A DNA stretch of 49,227 nucleotides from Calothrix sp. MO_192.B10 (GTDB lineage Bacteria > Cyanobacteriota > Cyanobacteriia > Cyanobacteriales > Nostocaceae), in assembly GCA_030065055.1 (NCBI GenBank), contig JASJDS010000081.1, positions 1 to 49,227 of the forward strand, written 5' to 3'. Below are positions 35,856-45,836 of this stretch, one piece after another (the stretch's first letter is position 1; each line of letters begins with the position of its first letter). A program made the position numbers and the translations under genes. The notes below the pieces were generated by a model. That model made no database searches. It was not told the DNA's origin and saw only the letters and a list, made by a program, of their open reading frames with translations.

Positions 35856-36557
35856 CTATTTCCTAATTCGCATAAAAGCTGCGCCAATAATTAGTCCTAC
35901 TCCATGCATCCAGTAGGCTAGACTGGGAGGATTAACACCACCAGTAATATTTAAACTACCAATTCCGTAAAATAACTGTTGAGCAAACCACCAAAATAAA
36001 TAGAAAAATGCTGGAATTTCTACAGGAATAAAGATAACTATCAGTGGCAAAACAGAATAAATTTTAGTTTGAGGAAACTTGGTTATATATGCCCCTAAAA
36101 TAGCAGCGATCGCACCATTACTTCCAATCAAGGGTACTGCTAAATTCGGATCTACTAAAATCTGTATGATTGATGTAATAATACTGCTAACTAAATAAAA
36201 TAAAATAAAACCTCTATAACCAATAATTTTTTCAATTGTCTGACCAAATACCCACAGAAATAAGATATTTCCTAGAATTTGACTAAAGCTACTATGGAGA
36301 AATGTAGCTACTATTAGGGAAGCTAAACTGATGAAAATAATAATAATTGCGGCAAAATTACCTGTTAATAATTCTATGAATGCTGCACTTATTTGTTTTG
36401 GTATTATTCCCCAATTATAAATTACATTAGTTAACTCATTGCTTAATTCTAATTTTATCTCCCATAAAAATATAACTAGATTCAAACCAATTAATCCGTA
36501 AACAATAATCGGTCTCTTGTGACTAAAAAAGAAAATGTTATCGCTAATGGGAATCAT
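35856..36557 (-). CDS. rhomboid-family intramembrane protease
   Basis: A 233-residue membrane protein with about six to seven membrane segments. The catalytic Ser146 is in LIGSNGAIAAILGAY (most rhomboids have GASGA), and the partner His218 is in YWMHGVGLIIGA. The upstream motif is HSSFSQILGNILFLW: His88 and Asn97 match HxxxxHxxxN, but the middle His is Gln93, so the oxyanion-hole residue is altered. It may be active with changed kinetics, or be a pseudoenzyme. Divergent from the TPR kinase gene. Substrates unknown. Confidence 0.88.
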   Translation of the reverse strand: MIPISDNIFFFSHKRPIIVYGLIGLNLVIFLWEIKLELSNELTNVIYNWGIIPKQISAAFIELLTGNFAAIIIIFISLASLIVATFLHSSFSQILGNILFLWVFGQTIEKIIGYRGFILFYLVSSIITSIIQILVDPNLAVPLIGSNGAIAAILGAYITKFPQTKIYSVLPLIVIFIPVEIPAFFYLFWWFAQQLFYGIGSLNITGGVNPPSLAYWMHGVGLIIGAAFMRIRK

Positions 36558-36664
36558 AATTTATTGGCGATTGACTCTGATTTATGCTTGCTGTCCCCAA
36601 CTTTTCCCGATGTCACTGTGGCAAGATTGAAATTAGATAGTACGCACACTCGCTAGGCAAACAG

Positions 36665-38752
36665 ATGTTGGGAAACATACTTGTTGGACGATATCAAATT
36701 ATCAGTCACTTGGGAGGAGGGGGTTTTGGCGAAACTTTTGTTGCTTTTGATACACAATTACCAGGTAAACCTGAATGTGTTGTCAAAAAACTCAAACCAC
36801 AATCCAGCGATCCCATAACTTTACAAACAGCCAGACGCTTGTTTGATACGGAAGCACAAGTTCTCTATAGGCTGGGGAATTATAAGCATATTCCTCAACT
36901 TTTAGCTTACTTTGAAGAGAACCAAGAGTTTTATCTCGTACAAGAATTTATTACCGGACATGATTTAAGTCAAGAATTAACACCGGGTAAAAAATGGAGC
37001 CAGGAAGAGGTAATTAAATTTTTGCGATCGCTATTAGAAATATTGGAGTTTATACATAAACAAAATGTTATTCACCGCGATATTAACCCCCGAAATATAC
37101 TCAGACGTGATTCAGATGGACAGTTAATTTTAATTGATTTTGGTGCTGTAAAGGAAATTACTACCCAGGCTATTATCAACTCTGGGGAGACAAAACAGAC
37201 TATTGCTATAGGTACTCCCGGATATATTCCTAGTGAACAGGCTCAAGGAATTCCGAAGTTTAGTAGCGATATTTATGCAGTAGGAATTATTGCTATTCAA
37301 GCATTAACAGGATTAGAACCTAGTCAACTTAGTAAAGATACCATAACTAATGAAATTGTCTGGAGAGAGCAAGCACAAGTTACTCCAGAATTAGCAAATT
37401 TATTAGATAAAATGGTCTGCTATGATTTTCGAGAACGCTACAGTTCAGCAAGTCAGGTATTACAAATCATCCAAGATTTACAATCAAATCATCAGACTTC
37501 CAATACCATAGCCATCAGTCCCATATCTACACCAAATCAGCCAAAAATCAAGTTATTTTCCCCATCAAAGGGCATTATAATTAAATTTTTTTTGCTGCTA
37601 GTAGTCATAGGATGTGCCGGAGTCGGCTCCATATTTTTATTTAATGCTATCAATGCTAATAATGCTAACTCGTTGTATAGACAAGCAAATATTCTTGCCG
37701 ATTTACAAAGATATGAAGATGCTCTATCAGTATACGATAGAGCTATTAATTTAAAATCAAATTATAGTGAAGCTTGGTATGGTAAAGGAAAAAGTTTATA
37801 TGCACTGAAAAAATATAAACAAGCGTTAGTAGCATACGATAAAGCAATTCAAATTCAACCAGATTATTGGTTGGCATGGAATGGTCGTGGTTTAATTTTA
37901 GATAAACTAAAAAGATATCAAGAAGCTATTGCTACATTTGACAAGTCTTTACAAATACAACCCGAACAACCAGATATCTGGGCTACAAAAGGCAAAGTTT
38001 TAGTCAGGTTACAGCAGTATGATCAGGCAATTATGGCTTACGAACAAGCCATTACATTAAAATCCGATAATTATAATTATTGGTATGAAAAAGGTATAGT
38101 CCTACACAAATCTCAACTCTATGAAGATGCGATCGCATCTTTTGATCGCAGTCTAGAAATTAAATCGAACCATGCATCCTCCTGGTATCATCGAGGCAAT
38201 GCATTAGTTAATTTGCGTCGCTATGGAGATGCAATTAATTCCTATGATAAAGCTGTGGAATTCCAGGCAAGTTTTTATCAAGCTTGGTTATCTAAAGGTA
38301 ATATACTCATAATTTTACGAAAATATCCAGAAGCGATTATTTCTTTTCAACAAGCTGTTAAATATAGTCCTCGCAACTCTCAGGCTTGGTATTATCTCGG
38401 TTGGTCGTTGCACCAAACTCAACGCTATGAAGAGGCAATTAATAGTTTTAATAGAGCTATTAGTCTGAAACGAAATAGTTATCAATATTGGTACGCTAAA
38501 GGTAATTCTTTATATCAATTAACACGATATCAAGACGCAATTAAATCTTACAATCGAGCAGTTTATTACAACAAAAATCATTATCAAAGTTGGTATAGCA
38601 AGGGGAATTCTCTGTTCAATGTACAACAATATCAACAAGCGATCGCTGCTTATAAACAAGCACTAAAATATAAGCCAGATTATCAGCAAGCCGAACAAGC
38701 TCTCCAGCAAACTCAGGAATTATTAGCAGATAGAAATAATGATAAAGAATAA
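36665..38752 (+). CDS. Ser/Thr protein kinase with TPR repeats
   Basis: A 695-residue membrane kinase. The kinase domain is residues 10-270: Gly loop LGGGGFGETF (16-25), the ATP Lys in VVKKLKP (41-42), catalytic loop HRDINPRN (137-144), LIDFG (156-160) and a GTPGYIPSEQ activation end. In the loop the normal Lys (HRDxKxxN) is Asn141, so phosphotransfer may be weak. A membrane segment follows at about 304-327, and about ten 34-residue TPR units fill 336-690. TPRs probably bind partner proteins in the periplasm. Such kinases are common in filamentous cyanobacteria; partners unknown. Confidence 0.95.
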   Translation: MLGNILVGRYQIISHLGGGGFGETFVAFDTQLPGKPECVVKKLKPQSSDPITLQTARRLFDTEAQVLYRLGNYKHIPQLLAYFEENQEFYLVQEFITGHDLSQELTPGKKWSQEEVIKFLRSLLEILEFIHKQNVIHRDINPRNILRRDSDGQLILIDFGAVKEITTQAIINSGETKQTIAIGTPGYIPSEQAQGIPKFSSDIYAVGIIAIQALTGLEPSQLSKDTITNEIVWREQAQVTPELANLLDKMVCYDFRERYSSASQVLQIIQDLQSNHQTSNTIAISPISTPNQPKIKLFSPSKGIIIKFFLLLVVIGCAGVGSIFLFNAINANNANSLYRQANILADLQRYEDALSVYDRAINLKSNYSEAWYGKGKSLYALKKYKQALVAYDKAIQIQPDYWLAWNGRGLILDKLKRYQEAIATFDKSLQIQPEQPDIWATKGKVLVRLQQYDQAIMAYEQAITLKSDNYNYWYEKGIVLHKSQLYEDAIASFDRSLEIKSNHASSWYHRGNALVNLRRYGDAINSYDKAVEFQASFYQAWLSKGNILIILRKYPEAIISFQQAVKYSPRNSQAWYYLGWSLHQTQRYEEAINSFNRAISLKRNSYQYWYAKGNSLYQLTRYQDAIKSYNRAVYYNKNHYQSWYSKGNSLFNVQQYQQAIAAYKQALKYKPDYQQAEQALQQTQELLADRNNDKE

Positions 38753-39336
38753 TATTTAATTTCCCAAGCCATATTTAACCTAAATATAAAATAGGGTAAA
38801 TATTAAACGAAAACTCTCATGTTTTTCGGTGTATGTAAACCACGTCTATTTTGAAAGCCATAGTTTTTTGTTTACGAATATCTGAACGCGGGAAAGGGCA
38901 CGGTACATAAATATATTTTCTATAGGATTACTATTTGATTTTTGTTGGCGTAGCCTGCCCTTGCACTTAAAACACTTAAAACACTGCCTCACCACCGCAA
39001 GTGTTTCACCGCAACGGAGTGGCTCCCCAGCCTACAATTTTTCGGTAATTTAATAGCACCGAAGGGAGTAAAACACCTAAGGTGCGTTACGCTTCGCGGT
39101 AACACACCCTACAAATACTGGAACTATTGCCTATTCCCTATCCCTCTGATGTCACTCTGGAAAAAGAAAAATTAATGTAGGTTGGGTGGAACAGAGTGAA
39201 ACCCAACAATACCAATTTCTTCGGGTGTTGGGTTTAGTTCCTCAAACGCCACTTCTCTCAACGCGGGGCTCGCGTAGCGTATCCGCAGGATTCACCCGCG
39301 CACAAGAGTGGCTCCCCAACCTACACCTAAATTCAT
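38753..39336. other. intergenic stretch with repeats, no gene seen
   Basis: About 580 bases between convergent kinase genes without a gene. It holds a GGTGCGTTACGCTTCGCGG...CACACCCTAC element near 39082-39112 and a GTAGGTTGGG element at 39177-39324. Confidence 0.6.
39177..39324. repeat. GTAGGTTGGG inverted-repeat element, long copy
   Basis: Ends GTAGGTTGGG and CCCAACCTAC, with inner AACCCAACA/TGTTGGGTTT arms and a GCGTAGCGTATCCGC hairpin. Same family as 10417-10517, here 148 bases. Confidence 0.7.
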
Positions 39337-39361
39337 AAAACCCTCTTCAAATAAGGGTTTT
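39337..39361. terminator. bidirectional terminator between convergent kinases
   Basis: AAAACCCT and AGGGTTTT pair across a nine-base loop, with T-runs or A-runs on both sides. It lies between the convergent kinase genes ending at 38752 and 39547. Confidence 0.55.
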
Positions 39362-39546
39362 AGATTTTTATGCAGTGAGAGTGATAAAGGAGGACTATTC
39401 CCTACCCCCACCAAAAGGCTTTTTCAGTAAGCCCTACCTATAAAAATAGAAGGAAAAACCCAATTTGCTGAACCTGATGGGATTCAGCAGATGATGGTTA
39501 ACATGACAAAATATCAAGAAAAAATGACAAAATAAAATGACTTAAA

Positions 39547-41400
39547 TCATTGAATATTCATTTCTTGGTGGTTCTTTTCTGGTGGTAAATTTTCCAGGCT
39601 AGTATGGGAGACATTCTTGAGTGATGAATTAAATTTCACTTGTTGCCCATTTACACTACTATTATCTAGTAAAACCTGACTTTTGGAACTAGACAATCTT
39701 GTATTTTTCGCAGATGCTTGTATGCGTTGTTTGTGAATATATTCCCGTAATTTTAATTGAGCAGTTTTATAACTTGGGGTATTTTTAGGAATTTGTTTGA
39801 GAGATTTAATGGCATTGTCAAAATCAGACGTAGCAGCTTGATTGTAGGCTTGTTGTAATAAATAAACGGCTCTAGTACGCTGCTTTTGTTCGTATTCAGT
39901 TATTTTTTCTTTAACTAAAGCACCAACAAGAGATTCACCAGGGATTTGTTTGAGGTAGTGCAAAGCCATTGTAAAGTCCCTATCTCTGGCTTTTGTATAG
40001 GCTTGATTGAGTAAATCTTGCGTTTGTGTTTCAATATTATTTTTTGCTCGTTCCACAAGCTTGTCTGTTTTCGATCGCCAATATAAAATATTAGGTACTT
40101 CAGGTGCTACACGTAATACATCTGACCATTGAGCGTTATTAAAAGCTTGTGTAACTAATGAAAATTTTTCAGCAGCAATTTGCCATTGTGCTTGCCATTC
40201 TTCAACCCTAGCTTGAGCATCTGGATATATATCGCTATTAGATGGAATCGATTTAGCTAAGGAGATTGCTTGCTCTAAATCTCCTGATTGATATTTTTCC
40301 GCCGCATTATATAAAGTTTCCGTTCCTGAGTAGGCAGGATAATTATTGATTAAAGAATATGCACCAAATCCCAGGAATATAGAATTGGCAACTAATCCTA
40401 CTTTCATACCTGTAAGTAGGGAAGATGATTTTACCGGCTTATTACTACTACTAGAATCATTGTAATCTTCTGGTGGAAAACGGATGTCCTCCGTGCTTTC
40501 CGGTAAAACTATATAGTCTGTATGTATAGTATTTTTTGGTTCCCATTGCTCTAATGGCATGTCCTGAACTGCATTGAGCACTTGAGCTGCTGATTGGAAG
40601 CGATGGGTGTAATCATAACGGATCATTTGACTGAGGATAGCAGCAAGATAATCGCCGACTGGTGTGTAATGAGAACGCCAAATAATCTCATTGCTATAGG
40701 GATCTACTTGAAAATTCAGCGGTGTTAATCCCGTTAAAGCTTGGATAGCTATAATACCCAAAGCATAGATATCGCTGTTAGGTTTGGTTTGACCGATAAA
40801 TTGTTCTGGAGGTATGTATCCCAAGGAAGTGACAGGCATCTGATAAATGGGCAATACCACATCTGTGCCAAAATCTACTGGTTGGATAGAACCAAAGTCA
40901 ATTAAAAATAACCTACCATCATAAGCACGCCTAATCAAGTTATCGGGTTTTATATCGCAATGAATCACACCTTGGGAATGAATAAAATCTAAAACACTTA
41001 AAATATCTTGTAAAAATCGAACTACCTCATTTTCAGTCCATAAATAAATGGAACCCATGTTGCTATTGATAGGAAGCTCCCCAGTCAGTGGGTTCCCCTC
41101 AATTAATTCTTGAACTAAATAGAAACGCTCATTCTCTTCAAAACAAGAGAGGAGTTGGGGAATTTGCTGGTGCTGCCCTAAATTGCTCAGGGTTTGAGTT
41201 TCGCTGAGAAAACGTAGCCGGAGGTTTTCTAAGTAATTAGACTGATAACTGAATACTTTTAGCTGTTTAATGACACATTTGGGATTATTTGGTTGTTCTA
41301 TGTCTATAGCAATAAATGTTTGCCCAAATACTCCTGCGCCTAAAGTTTGAACAACCTGGTAACGTTTTTGCAGGACTTTACCGATCATGTAGTTAGTCAT
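39547..41400 (-). CDS. Ser/Thr protein kinase, non-RD type
   Basis: A 617-residue membrane kinase. Gly loop LGAGVFGQTF (20-29), ATP Lys in CVIKQLKV (about 45), catalytic loop HCDIKPDN (147-154) with Cys148 replacing the usual Arg, LIDFG (166-170) and SLGYIPPEQF. Kinases with Cys for Arg are non-RD kinases, which as a rule do not depend on activation-loop phosphorylation. A membrane segment at about 331-350 is followed by a repeated helical region to about 560 (AYNQAATSDFDNAIKSLKQIP is typical) and a Ser/Asn-rich tail. The repeats resemble TPR-like units. A second in-frame ATG at 41388 is an alternative start. Confidence 0.93.
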   Translation of the reverse strand: MTNYMIGKVLQKRYQVVQTLGAGVFGQTFIAIDIEQPNNPKCVIKQLKVFSYQSNYLENLRLRFLSETQTLSNLGQHQQIPQLLSCFEENERFYLVQELIEGNPLTGELPINSNMGSIYLWTENEVVRFLQDILSVLDFIHSQGVIHCDIKPDNLIRRAYDGRLFLIDFGSIQPVDFGTDVVLPIYQMPVTSLGYIPPEQFIGQTKPNSDIYALGIIAIQALTGLTPLNFQVDPYSNEIIWRSHYTPVGDYLAAILSQMIRYDYTHRFQSAAQVLNAVQDMPLEQWEPKNTIHTDYIVLPESTEDIRFPPEDYNDSSSSNKPVKSSSLLTGMKVGLVANSIFLGFGAYSLINNYPAYSGTETLYNAAEKYQSGDLEQAISLAKSIPSNSDIYPDAQARVEEWQAQWQIAAEKFSLVTQAFNNAQWSDVLRVAPEVPNILYWRSKTDKLVERAKNNIETQTQDLLNQAYTKARDRDFTMALHYLKQIPGESLVGALVKEKITEYEQKQRTRAVYLLQQAYNQAATSDFDNAIKSLKQIPKNTPSYKTAQLKLREYIHKQRIQASAKNTRLSSSKSQVLLDNSSVNGQQVKFNSSLKNVSHTSLENLPPEKNHQEMNIQ

Positions 41401-41639
41401 TAATAGGTTACTTTGTAACTATATATTTATTTTTTTCTAATTTTACCTACTGTTTCCGGAATACCTGATAGGTAAATGTCTGTATACGTAATTCCCTAGC
41501 TTATTGTTAAAACTATATGTTTTGTCTTATTACTACTTGTTTTCAGAAATGTCATCAGTATTAAGCACTATTTTTTGCCAGAGGTAATAAATATATTTTT
41601 ACTGTTGTATTTACGTAGATAATGAAACTCAGTTGAAGA

Positions 41640-43202
41640 TTATTTTTCTGGTTCAGATGCTGGAATGTTTTCTGATGCCACCTCCGATTTATCTGTTAAT
41701 GGTTTGACTACCCGTGCGATCGCTTCTTGAATAAATGCTTTAATAAATTCATCCCGACGATTGAGTTGAAACTGACGTTGTACTACTTCAGTCATCCCTC
41801 CATCTCCCCAATCTTGATCGTGGCGGAAATACTCAATAAAGCTTTTGCCAGCAATTCTGGTTAAATAGGCAGCAGTTACCCCTTGAATTGCCCTACCAAT
41901 AATAAAAGTACCTACATTCAGTTGTAAGGCTGTGGAAAGTAACTGTAATGCTCCTTTAACAATTCCCAAACTAGCAATGGTTTTTGCCAAAGATAGAGCC
42001 AGTTCCCTCCCCCGTTCCATATTTAATTCACAACCATAAATTCTGCCAATTTCCACCACCATTTGGGCATTTACTGCTGCTGTCGCCAACAAATCCACCA
42101 CGGGTAAGGGAGTTACTGACACTACCCCCGCCCCAATCCACTGAAAGCGTTCCACTATTTTGTCAGCCTGACGACGACGTTGCACATCAATTAGTTTGCG
42201 GGCTTCTTCTCCCAATCTCAGGGATTGCAGCAAAATATTATCTGCCACCAAATCTTCCCCCTCTGCCCGTAAAATGGCTGCCATGCGCCGCATTAATGGC
42301 AAAATATCAGGCTCTGGTTGAAAAATTTCCCCACCTTCTAACTCTACCACCTGGGGATTGGCTGCGATCGCTACCACATCATTTGTTGAAATAAAACCCC
42401 GCACCCGTTGGCGCAATCGGGCTAAAATTGCTTCCTTATCCTCATCTGTATACAAGTCAGTTTTATTCAGAACCACCACAGAACGCTTACCAATGCCAGC
42501 TAATGCTTGTAAGGGTTCGTATTCCGAACGTCGTAAATCATTATCTACCACAAACAACAATAAATCTGCCTCTGTTGCCAACTCCCGCGCTAACTGTTCC
42601 CTCTCGGTTCCCGCTACCCCTGCTTCCAAAATTCCCGGCGTATCCGTAATCAAAATCTTCCGTTCCAAACCCTTTAGCCGCAGGCAATAGGTTTCTCCCA
42701 CCATAGTAGTTCCCATTGGTGCATTTACCTTCCCCACCATTCTGCCCATAACTGCATTTACCAAGGAAGTTTTGCCAGCACTACCAGTGCCAAATACCAC
42801 CACTTGAATTTCTCCCCTTGCCAGGTTAGCTTCAATTTCCTTAGATTTACTGAGTAGAGCTTGGCGAGTTACTTCATCTTGAATTTGGGATACTTGTTGG
42901 CGTACAGCTTGGAGTGTGGAAGAAGCCGCTTCTGATTTTGCTTCCGGGACTTTGATTTGGGGGCGGTGTTTGCGGGAACGGCGGGAACGCTTTTCCCCAG
43001 CACGTAGTTCTAGGACATAATATACGAAGGCAGCTATTAAACCGGCAATCAGGACAATCAGCAAAAATAACAGCAAATTGCCCAGTAAGGGTGAATAAGA
43101 TAGTTGCCAGTAGAGGCGAGATAGAGAATCAATCAGCCACAGGCTTAACCCCAGAATAATGATTAAACCAATGATGAGGGTGACTAAGCGCGACAGAGGC
43201 AT
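41640..43202 (-). CDS. membrane-associated GTPase with DUF697-like domain
   Basis: A 520-residue protein from the ATG at 43202 (the frame extends to a TTG at 43211). Two N-terminal membrane segments (about 5-28 and 40-65) are followed by a basic stretch KRSRRSRKH. The GTPase domain has G1 FGTGSAGKTS, G3 ITDTPG and G4 LNKTD. The C-terminal 190 residues contain a hydrophobic, glycine-rich domain of the DUF697/YcjF type. Members of this cyanobacterial family sit in a membrane; role unknown, perhaps in membrane remodelling or ion control. Full length and intact. Confidence 0.88.
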   Translation of the reverse strand: MPLSRLVTLIIGLIIILGLSLWLIDSLSRLYWQLSYSPLLGNLLLFLLIVLIAGLIAAFVYYVLELRAGEKRSRRSRKHRPQIKVPEAKSEAASSTLQAVRQQVSQIQDEVTRQALLSKSKEIEANLARGEIQVVVFGTGSAGKTSLVNAVMGRMVGKVNAPMGTTMVGETYCLRLKGLERKILITDTPGILEAGVAGTEREQLARELATEADLLLFVVDNDLRRSEYEPLQALAGIGKRSVVVLNKTDLYTDEDKEAILARLRQRVRGFISTNDVVAIAANPQVVELEGGEIFQPEPDILPLMRRMAAILRAEGEDLVADNILLQSLRLGEEARKLIDVQRRRQADKIVERFQWIGAGVVSVTPLPVVDLLATAAVNAQMVVEIGRIYGCELNMERGRELALSLAKTIASLGIVKGALQLLSTALQLNVGTFIIGRAIQGVTAAYLTRIAGKSFIEYFRHDQDWGDGGMTEVVQRQFQLNRRDEFIKAFIQEAIARVVKPLTDKSEVASENIPASEPEK

Positions 43203-43374
43203 GGAAACCAAATACTCATCTTAAAGTATGCAGATGTTTCCTATCTTAGATGGTTAGCACGTGAAGTACCACAAGTTCCGCTACGCTGCACTTGTGGCTT
43301 CCCAGGCTCACCACGTAAACGTAATAAATTAAGTTAAGATATTACGCATTTAAATTGTATATCCATGACTGAAC

Positions 43375-43413
43375 CTAGGTACATAATGGGTTGTGGGCAC
43401 GGCGATATTCAGT
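43375..43413. repeat. 39-bp direct repeat, copy 1
   Basis: Identical to 43518-43556 over 39 bases (ends CTAGGTACATAATGGGTTG and CGATATTCAGT). The two copies flank a GATCCCCGACTT palindrome. Confidence 0.97.
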
Positions 43414-43417
43414 GGTT

Positions 43418-43483
43418 AGATCCCCGACTTCTATCCTAGGCATTGCTACAATGTGCGGATATTGATTTAGAAGTCGGGGATCT
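43418..43483. repeat. GATCCCCGACTT palindrome, copy 3 with 36-base loop
   Basis: The same 15-base arms as copy 1 (AGATCCCCGACTTCT / AGAAGTCGGGGATCT), but the loop is 36 bases instead of three. It lies between the 39-bp direct repeats. Confidence 0.95.
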
Positions 43484-43517
43484 GTTCCCTAGCCATCAGA
43501 ACTTATGGGACAGACCA

Positions 43518-43556
43518 CTAGGTACATAATGGGTTGTGGGCACGGCGATATTCAGT
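43518..43556. repeat. 39-bp direct repeat, copy 2
   Basis: Second perfect copy of 43375-43413. Its GGGCACGGC pairs with GCCGTGCCC at about 43586, so this copy keeps the second half of a palindromic element that the first lacks. Confidence 0.97.
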
Positions 43557-43619
43557 CAATCACATTAGGGAAAAATTGTGGATGCCGTGCCCCTACGGAA
43601 TAATTTATTATTGACCCAA

Positions 43620-45221
43620 TTACGATCGCACGGTTACTTGCTCTTGTTTCTGTTGATTTAACAAAAATGCATACAACCTATTCAGTGCATTTACGTATGC
43701 TTGGGCTGAGGCGACAATGATATCAGTATTGGCAGAACGCCCAGAGAATATCCTATCTTCATGTTTGAGACGAATTGTCACTTCCCCGATCGCATCAATA
43801 CCAGCCGTAACAGATTGTACAGAAAACTCAATTAACTGATTAGGTACATTCACTACCCGGTTAATAGCTTTGTATACAGCATCCACCGGACCTGTACCAA
43901 TGGCAGCATCTGTCAATTCCTCCCCATCAGGGGCATAGAGGGTAACGGTAGCAGTAGGCTTGGAACTAGAGCCACAGGAAACTTGTACCAATTCCAAACG
44001 GAATAAATCCGGTGCTTGTTGAATTTCATCATTGACAATCGCTTCTAAGTCCCAATCGGAAATTTCTTTCTTTTTGTCGGCGACATCTTTGAAGCGGATG
44101 AAGGCTTTATTTAATTCGTTCTCTGTCAGTTCGTAACCCAATTCCCGCAAACGGGTACCAAAAGCATTTCTACCGGAATGTTTGCCCAAGACAATCAGAT
44201 TATCTGTCAAACCAATGGATTGGGCATCCATGATTTCATAGGTAAGCTTATTTTTCAGCACCCCATCTTGGTGAATCCCTGATTCGTGGGCAAAGGCGTT
44301 AGTACCAACAATGGCTTTATTGGGCTGTACTAACATCCCCGTGAGATTAGAAACCAATCGTGAAGTTTTGTAAATTTGCTTGGTATCTATGTTGGTGAGG
44401 GGTTCCTCTGAATCTGCGGCCCTTCCCAAGAAAGGATTAAAGTATTGTTTGCGGACGTACAAAGCCATGACCAATTCTTCTAAAGCCGCATTGCCTGCCC
44501 GTTCGCCAATACCGTTAATGGTACATTCTAACTGTCTGGCTCCATTTTTCACCGCTTCCAGGAAGTTTGCCACAGCCAAGCCTAAATCATTGTGCCCGTG
44601 AACCGAAATAATTGCCTGGTCAATATTAGGCACATTTTCCTTGATCCCCTTAATGATTGCACCAAATTCACTGGGAGTGGTATAACCAACGGTATCGGGA
44701 ATATTTACCGTAGTTGCTCCTGCTGCGATCGCTTTCTCTAATACTTGATACAAAAATTCTGGATCGGAACGTCCCGCATCTTCTGGGGAAAATTCGACAT
44801 CATCGGTGAAGTTTTTGGCATATGCCACCATTTCCTCTGCCGTTGCTATCACTTCCTTCCTCGTTTTGCGGAGTTTGTACTGGAGATGAATGTCGGAAGT
44901 GGCAATAAAGGTGTGAATCCTCCCTTTGGCTGCGGGAGCGATGGCTTCTGCCGCTGCTTTTATATCATCTTTCCTTGCCCTTGCCAAGCTACAAATTACC
45001 GGACCACTTTCCGTACCCACAGTCCGGGCAATTCTGTTGACTGCTTCAAAATCCCCAGGGCTGGCAAAGGCAAAACCTGCTTCAATGATATCTACCCCTA
45101 AACGTGCCAATTGTTTAGCGATCGCTAGTTTTTCATCAATATTCAGGGTTGCCCCTGGACATTGCTCCCCATCTCGGAGAGTAGTATCAAAAATGATAAT
45201 ACGTTCGGAATCATTATGCAT
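43620..45221 (-). CDS. leuA: 2-isopropylmalate synthase
   Basis: A 533-residue enzyme of the first committed step of leucine synthesis, condensing acetyl-CoA with 2-oxoisovalerate. [15 protein letters not shown] (12-26) is the TIM-barrel catalytic signature, VHGHNDLG has the metal-binding histidines, and [13 protein letters not shown] follows. The C-terminal regulatory domain (about 400-525) mediates leucine feedback inhibition. Length is normal. It stands alone, next to repeat-rich DNA. I see no leader peptide or attenuator. Confidence 0.98.
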   Translation of the reverse strand: MHNDSERIIIFDTTLRDGEQCPGATLNIDEKLAIAKQLARLGVDIIEAGFAFASPGDFEAVNRIARTVGTESGPVICSLARARKDDIKAAAEAIAPAAKGRIHTFIATSDIHLQYKLRKTRKEVIATAEEMVAYAKNFTDDVEFSPEDAGRSDPEFLYQVLEKAIAAGATTVNIPDTVGYTTPSEFGAIIKGIKENVPNIDQAIISVHGHNDLGLAVANFLEAVKNGARQLECTINGIGERAGNAALEELVMALYVRKQYFNPFLGRAADSEEPLTNIDTKQIYKTSRLVSNLTGMLVQPNKAIVGTNAFAHESGIHQDGVLKNKLTYEIMDAQSIGLTDNLIVLGKHSGRNAFGTRLRELGYELTENELNKAFIRFKDVADKKKEISDWDLEAIVNDEIQQAPDLFRLELVQVSCGSSSKPTATVTLYAPDGEELTDAAIGTGPVDAVYKAINRVVNVPNQLIEFSVQSVTAGIDAIGEVTIRLKHEDRIFSGRSANTDIIVASAQAYVNALNRLYAFLLNQQKQEQVTVRS

Positions 45222-45305
45222 ATGCGACCTTTTTCCTTCTTTTGACTGGTTGCTGACAATACCTTTTAATGTATTTTTTTGAATAAATATTGATATAAAT
45301 TATGA

Positions 45306-45836
45306 TTAACATTGAGATGCTTCCGTTTTTTCTATTTTCGGTCTAATATCATTTAAATCTATATATCTATCCGTAGCATTACGTAATTCTCTAGCTATCA
45401 TTCCTTCTGTTGATACTACAGTTATATGAGTATTTTTAGATCGTAATAATTCAATTGCCCTTTCAAAATCGCCATCTCCACTAAATAAAACCACCCGGTC
45501 ATATTGGTCTACTGTATTAAACATATCTACGACAATTTCAATATCTAAATTTGCTTTTTGGGAGTAACGACCGGATGAATCATCATAATATTCTTTGAGT
45601 ATTTTAGTTCTGACGGTGTATCCCAGACTAATAAGGGCATCTCTAAACCCTCGTTGGTCTTGTGGGTCTTTTAAGCCAGTGTACCAAAAAGCGTTGATTA
45701 ATGTTGTTTCTGGCTGCTCGTAGGCGAAATATGCCAATATTCTCCTGGGGTCAAAAAACCAGCCATTTTTTTGTTGAGCGTAGAACATATTGTTTCCGTC
45801 TACAAAAATAGACAGACGATTTGTGGTAATAGTCAT
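45306..45836 (-). CDS. NYN-domain protein, LabA/DUF88 family
   Basis: A 176-residue PIN-like (NYN) protein. Metal-binding acids are visible: Asp13 in SIFVDGNNMFY, Asp98 and Asp104 in NLDIEIVVDMF, and Asp121 and Asp123 in LFSGDGDFERAIELL. NYN domains are RNA-cutting nucleases or their relatives. LabA in Synechococcus dampens circadian gene expression, but this is a general family match, not proof of that role. All five acids are kept, so it may be active. The ATG at 45836 is the only sensible start. Confidence 0.9.
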   Translation of the reverse strand: MTITTNRLSIFVDGNNMFYAQQKNGWFFDPRRILAYFAYEQPETTLINAFWYTGLKDPQDQRGFRDALISLGYTVRTKILKEYYDDSSGRYSQKANLDIEIVVDMFNTVDQYDRVVLFSGDGDFERAIELLRSKNTHITVVSTEGMIARELRNATDRYIDLNDIRPKIEKTEASQC

